DNA of 7,185 bases from Nitrospinota bacterium (lineage in GTDB: Bacteria > Nitrospinota > Nitrospinia > SZUA-224). Below the pieces are notes generated by a model, which was not told the origin of the DNA, did no database searches, and saw only the letters and a list, made by a program, of their open reading frames with translations. Location: positions 1-7,185 of the forward strand of contig JACRGM010000215.1 of the NCBI GenBank assembly GCA_016212345.1, given 5' to 3'. Below are positions 1 to 7,085 of this stretch, in pieces. Position 1 is the stretch's first letter. Every line of letters starts with the position of its first letter. Made by a program: the position numbers and the translations under genes.

Positions 1-204
1 AGCTATTCTCATGTTACTGAATCAATCCTCTTCGAAGGTGTAAATGTAGGGAGATATGCCAAGATAAAAAGGGCTATTATAGATAAATTTGTGAATATAC
101 CACCTAGAATGGAGATAGGATACGACTTAAACAAGGATAGTGAGAGATTCTATGTAACAAAATCTGGTATAGTGGTTATCCATAAAAATATGGTGCTGGA
201 ATGA
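1..204 (+). CDS. glgC: Glucose-1-phosphate adenylyltransferase, C-terminal end (partial)
   Basis: This is the last 67 codons of a gene that begins left of the window. GlgC makes ADP-glucose and pyrophosphate from glucose-1-phosphate and ATP, the committed step of bacterial glycogen synthesis in the cytoplasm. The visible part is the end of the C-terminal left-handed beta-helix: alternating short hydrophobic strands (SILFEGVNVG, then KIKRAIID), then IPPRMEIG, then SERFYVTKSGIVVI. This matches the end of E. coli GlgC as I remember it, where an RRFY...GIVLV segment is followed by a short tail. Here the protein stops soon after that segment (HKNMVLE). The catalytic domain and the allosteric residues near the N-terminus are outside the window, so effector control cannot be judged. 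The stop codon overlaps the start of the next gene (ATGA at 201-204), which places glgC in the same transcription unit as the GH57 genes. The family call rests on the tail only, but the neighbours support it strongly. Confidence 0.9.
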   Translation, partial: SYSHVTESILFEGVNVGRYAKIKRAIIDKFVNIPPRMEIGYDLNKDSERFYVTKSGIVVIHKNMVLE

Positions 205-2420
205 GTACCCTCAATATTACATTTTACTGGCATATGCATCAACCATCATATAAGGATCCAATAACAGAGAGATATATACTGCCATGGGTCCGTATGAACG
301 GTATTAAAGGATACTTCGATATGGTGTCCATCCTTGAGGACTTCCCAAATATCCGTCAGACCTTCAATCTTGTCCCATCACTCCTTGTTCAGTTAAAGGA
401 GTATGCAGAAGGTAAGGCATCTGATATCTTTCTCGACTATACCCTTAAGCCTGCAGGAGAACTATCTCCCAATGAAAAGGGATTTATATTAACCAAGTTC
501 TTTATGGCAAACAGGGATACCATGATCCGGCCATATGAGAGATACTGGGGCCTCCTTAGAAAAAGGGGGCTGCCCCCTCCTAAAGATGATGAATTAAATT
601 ATCTTATCAATATCTTCTCCACCCAGGAGTATCTCGATCTTCAAGTATGGTTTAATCTTACATGGTTCGGTTACAGGGCAATTAAGAAAAAGGAGGGGTT
701 GAAGGAACTAATAAAGAAGGGGAAACTCTTTACAGAAGAGGAGAAGAGATATGTTATATCTATGCAGATGGAGATAATAAAGGAGATAATACCTCTATAT
801 AAATGGTTCGAAGAGAAGGGACAGATAGAACTTACTACCAGTCCCTTTTATCATCCCATATTACCCCTTCTTTGTGATTCAGATTGTGCGAAGCGATCTA
901 TGCCAGAGGCGATTCTACCTGAGAGATTCCATCATAGTGAGGATGCTGATGTCCAGATAAATAGAGCTATTGAGCTCCATAAAGAGATATTTGGTAAAAA
1001 ACCTGCTGGACTGTGGCCATCAGAGGGTTCGGTCTCGCCTGAATTGATACCAATCCTAAAGAGATATGGAATAAAATGGATCGCCACTGATGAAGAGATA
1101 CTTATGAATTCCCTCCCAGGTAGTTCAAGGGAAAAAATTCTTTACCAACCCTATACAGTCAGGAAGGGAGAGAGTGAGATAAATATTATCTTCCGAGATA
1201 AACGGATATCTGATCTGATAGGTTTTACATACTGGAAGAAGAGCCCAGAGGAAGCCCTGACGGATTTTATAAACCGTCTAAATGGGATACATAAAGGGTT
1301 ATCTAGTATCAAGAAGGTCCCATTAGTATCTATCATCCTTGATGGAGAAAACCCATGGGAGAATTATCCTAAAGGGGGGGAATTATTCCTTACCCTTCTT
1401 TATCAGAGGCTATCAGAGGATAAGCAATATAAAACGGTTACGATTAGTGAACATATAGAAACCTTCCCCCCTGAAAGGGTCATAGAGAATCTATATTCTG
1501 GTTCATGGATAGATCACAACTTCAAGATATGGATCGGCGATGATGAGGATAATAAGGGGTGGAATTATCTCAAATGGGCTAGAGATTTTTTATCAGAATA
1601 TATAAAAAAGAATAAAGGGATATCAGAGGATAAGATAAGATCAGCATGGAAGAATATATATATTGCTGAGGGGAGTGATTGGTTCTGGTGGTACGGGAAT
1701 GAGTTTTCTAGTGAAAATGATGTTGACTTCGATTATCTCTTCAGGAGCCATTTAAAGGAGGTCTATAATATCATGAATGTTGATCTCCCTATCTATCTCA
1801 ATATCCCGATCATCGCAAGTGAAGAGGCCCATACATATAGTAAACCAACAGGTTTTATATCTCCCCAGATAGATGGGATAAATACTAACTATTTTGAGTG
1901 GCTTGGGGCAGGCTATTATGAGGTAAAGATAGTAGGTACCTCTATGTATGACGGGAGAGGGAAAGGGAGAGGGTATATATCTTCAATATACTATGGATTT
2001 GATCTGAAGAATATATTCATTAGACTTGACCCATCAGAGAGAAGAGAGGAGATAGATATTAAAGGGGTAGAGGTGATATTCCATATCTTGAATAAAAACT
2101 TGAATAAAAATAAAAAAGAGTATAAGATAGTTTTCTCATACCTCTTCAGAGAGGATGAAAAGAGGGTCTTCATACTTTATAAGAGGGATGACAACAGTAC
2201 AGAGTACAGAAAGATTAAGGAGTTTAATACTATAGAGATAAATAATATAATAGAATTTTCTATCCCTTTTAATGAGCTAGAATTGAAAAAGGGTGAAGAG
2301 ATGAGTTTTGGAATTGAACTTAAAAGGGGGGGACAAGAGATTGATAGATACCCTAGGCATGATTACATATCCTTTACTGTGCCTGATGAGGAGTTTGAGG
2401 GTACTATGTGGGGTGTGTAA
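201..2420 (+). CDS. GH57 glycoside hydrolase, amylopullulanase/alpha-amylase type
   Basis: This 739-residue protein is a retaining alpha-glucan-active enzyme of family GH57, probably hydrolysing alpha-1,4 and perhaps alpha-1,6 bonds of intracellular glycogen or its fragments. The conserved GH57 regions appear in order: HQP at residues 13-15; LTTSPFYHPI at 211-220; GLWPSEGSVSPE at 270-281, with E275 the likely nucleophile; ILDGENPW at 379-386, with D381 the likely acid/base; and SWIDHNFKIWIG at 435-446. The amylopullulanase hallmarks SDWFWWYG (492-499) and RDKRISDLIGF (332-342) are also present. The 106-residue gap between E275 and D381 is close to that recalled for the Thermococcus amylopullulanase pair (E291/D394). 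Residues from about 545 onward form a beta-rich extra domain, perhaps DOMON/glucodextranase-like, that I cannot assign firmly. There is no signal peptide: HQP lies 12 residues from the start, which also fixes ATG 201 as the start. No good Shine-Dalgarno site precedes it; translation is probably coupled to glgC through the ATGA overlap. Substrate specificity (amylase, pullulanase or both) is inferred and not readable from sequence. Confidence 0.88.
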   Translation: MSTLNITFYWHMHQPSYKDPITERYILPWVRMNGIKGYFDMVSILEDFPNIRQTFNLVPSLLVQLKEYAEGKASDIFLDYTLKPAGELSPNEKGFILTKFFMANRDTMIRPYERYWGLLRKRGLPPPKDDELNYLINIFSTQEYLDLQVWFNLTWFGYRAIKKKEGLKELIKKGKLFTEEEKRYVISMQMEIIKEIIPLYKWFEEKGQIELTTSPFYHPILPLLCDSDCAKRSMPEAILPERFHHSEDADVQINRAIELHKEIFGKKPAGLWPSEGSVSPELIPILKRYGIKWIATDEEILMNSLPGSSREKILYQPYTVRKGESEINIIFRDKRISDLIGFTYWKKSPEEALTDFINRLNGIHKGLSSIKKVPLVSIILDGENPWENYPKGGELFLTLLYQRLSEDKQYKTVTISEHIETFPPERVIENLYSGSWIDHNFKIWIGDDEDNKGWNYLKWARDFLSEYIKKNKGISEDKIRSAWKNIYIAEGSDWFWWYGNEFSSENDVDFDYLFRSHLKEVYNIMNVDLPIYLNIPIIASEEAHTYSKPTGFISPQIDGINTNYFEWLGAGYYEVKIVGTSMYDGRGKGRGYISSIYYGFDLKNIFIRLDPSERREEIDIKGVEVIFHILNKNLNKNKKEYKIVFSYLFREDEKRVFILYKRDDNSTEYRKIKEFNTIEINNIIEFSIPFNELELKKGEEMSFGIELKRGGQEIDRYPRHDYISFTVPDEEFEGTMWGV
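2410..2415 (+). promoter_or_regulatory. Weak ribosome binding site for the second GH57 gene
   Basis: GGGGTG lies 8 nt before ATG 2424, inside the last codons of the upstream gene. It can pair with the 16S tail (CACCUC) along its whole length using one G-U pair. A better-looking GAGGAG at 2388-2393 is 30 nt from the start and too far to serve it. With only 3 nt between the genes, reinitiation by ribosomes finishing the first GH57 gene is also likely. Confidence 0.4.
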
Positions 2421-2423
2421 TTT

Positions 2424-4616
2424 ATGAAAAAGAGAGTATTTATGTTTGGAATCCATAACCACCAGCCCGTGGGAAACTTCGATCATATATTCAAAGAGAC
2501 CTTTAATAACGGTTATCTACCATTTATAAATATCCTTGAGAGGTATCCAGAGATACGGATATCCCTCCACTATTCAGGACCTCTCATGGAATGGATCGAG
2601 AAGGAGGATGTAGGGTATTTCGATAAAATAAGGAGAATGGTTGAAAGGGGGCAGGTGGAGATATTAAGCGGTGGTTTCTATGAACCTCTACTTTCTATAC
2701 TCCCTGAAGAGGATTCTATTGGTCAGATAAGGATGATGACAGGTTTCATAAGGGAGAGATTCAACTATGATCCAAAAGGGATCTGGCTGGCAGAGAGGGT
2801 ATGGACCCCAGATCTATCAAGGATTATTAACCTCTCAGGTATGAAATATACAGTACTTGATGATACCCACTTCTTCTATGCAGGATTGAATCATAAGGAT
2901 ATGTTTGGATATTACATAACAGAGAAGGAAGGGTATCCTATAGCAATCTTTCCCATAGATAAATTTCTTAGATATTCTATACCATTTAAACACCCTCAGG
3001 AGACAATAGAATATATTAAAAAAAGTGTAGCAGATTATAATTTTGACGGTATTACATATGCGGATGATGGAGAGAAATTTGGAATATGGCCAGGTACATA
3101 CAAATGGGTCTATGAAGAGGGATGGCTGGAGGATTTTTTTAGGACCATAAAGGAGAATCTATATTGGATCGAGATGTTGACCTTCAGTGAATATTTAGAG
3201 AAATACCCCCCATCGGGGAGGATTTATCTCCCTATGGCATCATACGAAGAGATGATGGAATGGGCGTTGCCTGCTCATGTTGGGGTGAGGTATGAGGAGG
3301 CACTTAAAGAGCTTGAGAATAAGGGGATGAGGGAGAGATTAAAACCCTTTATTAGAGGAGGACTCTGGGATAACTTTCTATCAAAGTATCCTGAAAGTAA
3401 TCAGATGCACAAAAAGATGCTTTATGTAAGTAAAAAGGCAAGGAATCTCCCTAATCTCTTTCCAAGAGTAACTAATAACGAGGATCGAACTGAATATTAT
3501 AAACCTGATCCCCTCCTTGTGGAGCTATACAAGGGACAGTGCAACTGCGCCTACTGGCATGGTCTCTTTGGAGGAATATATCTGAACCACCTCCGTCATG
3601 CAGTGTATAAACACCTGATCAAGGCAGAAAATCTTATTGATAAGAGATACTGCAAAGATAAGGATTGGATAATGATGGAAAAGATAGATATTGACGCTGA
3701 TAATCATAATGAGATACTAATCAGTGGAGGTGAGATAAATGCCTATATTGATCCAGATTATGGGGGATCGTTTTTTGAGATAGATTATAGACCTAAATGC
3801 TTTAACCTATCAAATACATTAACACGGAGGGAGGAGCCATATCATCGTAAGATAAAACTACCTAATGGAGATACTCACACCAATGAGACCATATCCCAAC
3901 CCCCATCTATCCATGATATTATTAAGAAAAAAGAGAAGGGGATGGAGGATATGTTGTCTTATGATTGGTATCTACGCCGATCATTTTTGGATCATTTCCT
4001 TGGAGAGGGCACAACATTACAAGATTTCATGATCTGCTCTTATCCTGAGAAGGGAGACTTCATAAGGAATCGTTATGAGATAGTTGAAGATGAGACTATC
4101 AAGGGAGATGGTAGAGAGATAAGGGTAATATTAAGACGTCTTGGACAGATACATGAGAATGGGGTCTATAGGGAGATAGAGGTTAGTAAAGGCTTCTCAT
4201 TCCCACAGAAGGGTGCTATTATAAACTCTATTTACCGAATAAAAAACAGATCCCCCGAGGAACTACAATTATGGTTTGGGGTCGAATTTAACCTTACCTT
4301 ACTCTCTGGAGACGATTCTCAGAGATACTATTTCATCCCTGGGATTGAATTAAAGGAAGAGAGATTGAACAAGAGTGGTGAGGCAATTGAATTAAAAGAG
4401 TTTGGGATGAAGGACGAATATAATAAATTCCAGATATCTTTATCCTTTGAAGAACCTACAGCAATATGGTATTTCCCTGTAGAGACCCTCTCACAATCAG
4501 AGAGTGGATTTCAAAGAACATATCAGGGCTCGGTCATACTTTCCCATTGGAAGATAGGGCTTAAGAGGGAAGGGATGAAGGAGATTAGTATTAAACTAGA
4601 GATAAAGGAGATATAA
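2424..4616 (+). CDS. GH57 4-alpha-glucanotransferase-type enzyme (DUF1925/DUF1926)
   Basis: This 730-residue protein belongs to the GH57 group typified by Thermococcus litoralis 4-alpha-glucanotransferase; related members are named alpha-amylase. It would transfer or hydrolyse alpha-1,4-glucan segments in the cytoplasm, disproportionating maltodextrins. The GH57 regions are complete: HNHQPVGNFD (11-20); GGFYEPLL (83-90); GIWLAERVWTPDL (119-131), with E124 the nucleophile; YADDGEKFGIWPGTY (212-226), with D214 or D215 the acid/base; and YLPMASYEEMMEWALP (268-283). In T. litoralis the pair is E123/D214, a gap of 91 that matches E124/D215. A helical DUF1925-like segment follows (about 290-375), including the conserved QCNCAYWHGLFGGIYL (372-387). 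A beta-rich DUF1926-like domain runs from about 415 to the end. At 730 residues it is longer than the T. litoralis enzyme (659). There is no signal peptide. It differs in subfamily from the preceding GH57 protein, so the two are not a recent tandem duplication. Transferase versus amylase activity cannot be decided here. Confidence 0.9.
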   Translation: MKKRVFMFGIHNHQPVGNFDHIFKETFNNGYLPFINILERYPEIRISLHYSGPLMEWIEKEDVGYFDKIRRMVERGQVEILSGGFYEPLLSILPEEDSIGQIRMMTGFIRERFNYDPKGIWLAERVWTPDLSRIINLSGMKYTVLDDTHFFYAGLNHKDMFGYYITEKEGYPIAIFPIDKFLRYSIPFKHPQETIEYIKKSVADYNFDGITYADDGEKFGIWPGTYKWVYEEGWLEDFFRTIKENLYWIEMLTFSEYLEKYPPSGRIYLPMASYEEMMEWALPAHVGVRYEEALKELENKGMRERLKPFIRGGLWDNFLSKYPESNQMHKKMLYVSKKARNLPNLFPRVTNNEDRTEYYKPDPLLVELYKGQCNCAYWHGLFGGIYLNHLRHAVYKHLIKAENLIDKRYCKDKDWIMMEKIDIDADNHNEILISGGEINAYIDPDYGGSFFEIDYRPKCFNLSNTLTRREEPYHRKIKLPNGDTHTNETISQPPSIHDIIKKKEKGMEDMLSYDWYLRRSFLDHFLGEGTTLQDFMICSYPEKGDFIRNRYEIVEDETIKGDGREIRVILRRLGQIHENGVYREIEVSKGFSFPQKGAIINSIYRIKNRSPEELQLWFGVEFNLTLLSGDDSQRYYFIPGIELKEERLNKSGEAIELKEFGMKDEYNKFQISLSFEEPTAIWYFPVETLSQSESGFQRTYQGSVILSHWKIGLKREGMKEISIKLEIKEI
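4604..4610 (+). promoter_or_regulatory. Ribosome binding site for glgB
   Basis: AAAGGAG sits in the last codons of the upstream GH57 gene, 14 nt before ATG 4625. This is somewhat longer than the usual 5-10 nt. The next in-frame ATG (4649) would be 38 nt away and has no purine-rich site of its own, so 4625 is the better start. Confidence 0.55.
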
Positions 4617-4624
4617 CTTTTAAT

Positions 4625-6931
4625 ATGGCACATAGATCTTCACAAATAATGGAACCAACTATATCAAAGACAGATATTAATAAGATAAGGAATTCAGAGC
4701 ATCACAATCCCTTTGAGGTATTAGGGGCTCATAAGGTAAGTATAAAAGAAAAAAAGGGTATTGTAATAAGAACCTTTCAACCTGAGGCAAAAAAGGTAGA
4801 GATTATAGAGATAAAAAAGAGATCTAATGGAGGCAAACCGCGGATTGGTCCCCAACTGCATGTTCCCATTTCTTCTAAGGTTAAGGGGTATCCTATGCAA
4901 GGGATTGACCATAATGGTATTTTTGAGGCGATATTCTTGGGACGAGAAGAGATTTTCATGTATAAATTTAGGGTCACCTTTAACAAGAAGAATGTTCAGG
5001 TTATGTATGATCCCTTTAGTTTTAAACCGATATTGACTGATTATGACCTTCATCTATTTGCTGAAGGAAATCACCACAATATCTATGACAAACTTGGTGC
5101 CCATATTATGACAATAGATGGGATAGAGGGGGTATATTTTGCTATATGGGCCCCAAATGCAAAAAGGGTTAGTGTTGTCGGAGATTTTAATAATTGGGAT
5201 GGCAGAAGACATCCTATGCGACTATTAGGTGGGTCAGGGGTATGGGAGATATTTATCCCTGAACTAAAAGAAGGAGATATATATAAATATGAAATTAAGG
5301 CAAAGAATAATCATATTTATATAAAATCAGACCCTTACGCCTACTATAGTGAGATACGGCCAAAGACTGCCTCTCTAGTTTACAATATTGATAAATATAA
5401 ATATAAGTGGGGTGATGCCCTCTGGATGCAAGAAAGGGAGAACAAAAATCCATTAGAACTCCCCATATCTATATATGAGGTACATCTGAATTCATGGAAA
5501 AGGGTACCTGAAGAAGGAAATAGGGGATTAACATATAGGGAAATGGCCTTAGACCTTATTAAATATGTAAAAGAGATGGGATTCACCCATATTGAATTAC
5601 TCCCTATTGTGGAGCATCCCCTTGACGATTCATGGGGATACCAGGTAACAGGATATTATTCACCAACAAGTCGTTATGGAACACCTGAGGATTTCATGTA
5701 TTTCGTTGATCAGTGTCATCAGAATAACATAGGTGTTATTCTTGACTGGGTTCCTGCACACTTTCCAAAGGATGCACATGGATTATCATGGTTTGATGGA
5801 ACAAGCCTTTATGAATATGGTGATCAGAAGAAGAGGGAACATAAGGATTGGGGCACACTTGTCTTTAATTATGCCAGAAAAGAGGTCGGTAATTTCTTGA
5901 TTGCAAATGGATTGTTCTGGCTAAAAAAATATCATATAGATGGTCTAAGGGTGGATGCTGTTGCCTCCATGCTATATCTGAATTACTCCAGAAAGGATGG
6001 GGAATGGGTTGCCAATGAATATGGGGGGAGGGAGAATCTTGAGGCAATAAACCTTTTAAGAAGATTTAATATACTGATCTATAAATACTTTCCAGGGATC
6101 TTAACCATTGCAGAGGAATCAACAGCGTGGCCATTAGTATCAAAACCAACTTATCTAGGTGGCCTAGGTTTTGGTCTAAAATGGAATATGGGATGGATGC
6201 ATGATGTGTTGGAATATATGTCAAAGGACTCTATATATCGAAGGTACCATCATAATGACATTACCTTCCCCCTCTTGTATGCATTTAATGAAAATTTTGT
6301 CCTCCCATTATCACACGATGAGGTTGTCCACCAAAAAGGATCATTATTAGCCAAAATGCCAGGGAATGAATGGGAGAAATTTGCCAATCTAAGGCTTTTA
6401 TATGGTTTTATGTATGGTCATCCAGGTAAAAAGCTACTCTTTATGGGGGGAGAATTTGGCCAATGGCGTGAATGGGATCACAAAAATAGTCTCGACTGGC
6501 ACCTTTTGGAGTATCAACCACACCAGAAATTACAGACATTTCTAAAAGATCTAAACCGAGTCCATAAATCAGAGCCCTCTTTGTATGAAATAGATTTTCA
6601 TCATTCTGGTTTTGAATGGATCGATTGTCACGATTGTGATAATAGTGTCCTTGCCTTTGCAAGGAAAGGGAAAGATCAAAAGAATATGTTAATATTTATA
6701 TGCAACTTTACCCCAATATGTCGTTATAATTATCGCCTTGCAGTACCTAACTCATCCATTTACAAAGAGATATTAAACAGTAATGCAGAGATATACGGAG
6801 GGAATAATATTGGAAATCCAGGAATGTTCAAACCAGAGCCTGTCCCACACTATGGGAAGCCATTTTCTATTATACTAACTTTACCACCTTTAAGCGTATT
6901 AATCTTAAAACCTATAACTACTATGGATTAA
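4625..6931 (+). CDS. glgB: 1,4-alpha-glucan branching enzyme (GH13)
   Basis: GlgB cuts alpha-1,4-glucan chains and rejoins the piece through alpha-1,6 links, giving glycogen its branches; it is cytoplasmic. Domains in order: an N1 carbohydrate-binding-like domain (about 15-145, starting HHNPFEVLGAHK), a CBM48 domain (about 165-255, with FAIWAPNAKRVSVVGDFNNWD), a GH13 barrel (about 275-645) and a C-terminal beta domain. The four GH13 regions are intact: DWVPAHF (374-380); GLRVDAVASM (440-449), nucleophile D444; TIAEES (494-499), acid/base E497; and LPLSHDEVVH (560-569), transition-state stabiliser D565. The spacing D444-E497-D565 (53 and 68) equals that of E. coli GlgB D405-E458-D526, so the barrel is unmodified. 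At 768 residues it is about 40 longer than the E. coli enzyme (728). The excess lies before the nucleophile, mostly in N1 (about residues 60-100). It follows the GH57 gene by 8 nt and is likely co-transcribed. No hairpin terminator is evident directly after the stop. Confidence 0.97.
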   Translation: MAHRSSQIMEPTISKTDINKIRNSEHHNPFEVLGAHKVSIKEKKGIVIRTFQPEAKKVEIIEIKKRSNGGKPRIGPQLHVPISSKVKGYPMQGIDHNGIFEAIFLGREEIFMYKFRVTFNKKNVQVMYDPFSFKPILTDYDLHLFAEGNHHNIYDKLGAHIMTIDGIEGVYFAIWAPNAKRVSVVGDFNNWDGRRHPMRLLGGSGVWEIFIPELKEGDIYKYEIKAKNNHIYIKSDPYAYYSEIRPKTASLVYNIDKYKYKWGDALWMQERENKNPLELPISIYEVHLNSWKRVPEEGNRGLTYREMALDLIKYVKEMGFTHIELLPIVEHPLDDSWGYQVTGYYSPTSRYGTPEDFMYFVDQCHQNNIGVILDWVPAHFPKDAHGLSWFDGTSLYEYGDQKKREHKDWGTLVFNYARKEVGNFLIANGLFWLKKYHIDGLRVDAVASMLYLNYSRKDGEWVANEYGGRENLEAINLLRRFNILIYKYFPGILTIAEESTAWPLVSKPTYLGGLGFGLKWNMGWMHDVLEYMSKDSIYRRYHHNDITFPLLYAFNENFVLPLSHDEVVHQKGSLLAKMPGNEWEKFANLRLLYGFMYGHPGKKLLFMGGEFGQWREWDHKNSLDWHLLEYQPHQKLQTFLKDLNRVHKSEPSLYEIDFHHSGFEWIDCHDCDNSVLAFARKGKDQKNMLIFICNFTPICRYNYRLAVPNSSIYKEILNSNAEIYGGNNIGNPGMFKPEPVPHYGKPFSIILTLPPLSVLILKPITTMD

Positions 6932-6972
6932 CACTATGATTTAAAGAATATAAAAAAATAGTATAAAATGGT

Positions 6973-7002
6973 ATGGCATGAGATAATTTTATATATTATA
7001 AT
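6973..7002 (+). promoter_or_regulatory. Candidate sigma-70-type promoter upstream of galT
   Basis: A perfect -10 box TATAAT (6997-7002) is preceded, after an 18-nt spacer, by ATGGCA (6973-6978), which matches 4 of 6 positions of TTGACA. Transcription would start near 7009 and give a leader of about 75 nt before galT. The region is so AT-rich that a TATAAT could occur by chance, so this is tentative. Confidence 0.35.
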
Positions 7003-7004
7003 AA

Positions 7005-7023
7005 TAATTATAGTTTATAATTA
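7005..7023 (+). repeat. AT-only perfect inverted repeat at the expected transcription start
   Basis: TAATTATA (7005-7012) and TATAATTA (7016-7023) are exact reverse complements separated by GTT. The element lies directly downstream of the candidate -10 box and covers the predicted transcription start, where a repressor site would be plausible. AT-only palindromes arise easily in AT-rich DNA, so an operator role is only a suggestion. Confidence 0.35.
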
Positions 7024-7039
7024 GATGAAAATATTAGGG

Positions 7040-7067
7040 TAGAGGCGGGCCATTGTGCCTGTCCTTA
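7040..7067 (+). repeat. G+C-rich hairpin in the galT leader (palindromic repeat or terminator-like)
   Basis: Within an otherwise AT-rich spacer, 7044-7050 pairs with 7057-7063 around a 6-nt loop (7051-7056). The seven pairs include two G-U pairs. After one A-C mismatch (7043/7064) three more pairs extend the stem to 7040/7067, one of them G-U. A TTATTTT stretch overlaps and follows the stem. It could be a weak intrinsic terminator, an RNA structure in the galT leader, or a decayed copy of a G+C-rich palindromic intergenic repeat. The sequence alone does not separate these. Confidence 0.5.
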
Positions 7068-7072
7068 TTTTC

Positions 7073-7078
7073 AGAGGA
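7073..7078 (+). promoter_or_regulatory. Ribosome binding site for galT
   Basis: AGAGGA lies 7 nt before ATG 7086, a normal spacing. It supports that ATG as the start and is the best-placed Shine-Dalgarno site in the window. Confidence 0.7.
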
Positions 7079-7085
7079 AAAATAT

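Noticed and set aside
1401..1634. Short repeated sequence TATCAGAGGATAAG (1411-1424 and 1621-1634), with a near copy of its first 10 nt at 1401-1410
   Set aside because: Both full copies encode SEDK in helical stretches and fit the gene's codon bias; there is no spacing regularity, so coincidence is the simpler explanation.
201..4616. Tandem duplication of a GH57 gene
   Set aside because: The two proteins have similar length and share only general GH57 regions. Their motif 3, 4 and 5 sequences belong to different subfamilies and their C-terminal domains differ, so this is not a recent duplication.
4827..5036. A 69-codon + strand open frame in another frame of glgB
   Set aside because: The glgB frame encodes a continuous, family-typical N1 domain here; the alternative product resembles nothing and would need an unusual overlapping gene.
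4721..5053. A 110-codon open frame on the minus strand inside glgB
   Set aside because: It lies entirely opposite the well-conserved N1 domain coding region, has no recognisable domain and no convincing ribosome site. The other minus-strand frames (for example 1151-1336, 2277-2486, 6441-6662) are likewise shadows.
6932..6972. Intrinsic terminator directly after glgB
   Set aside because: The stretch is nearly all A and T with an A-run but no G+C-rich stem; the only terminator-like hairpin is at 7040-7067, over 100 nt downstream.
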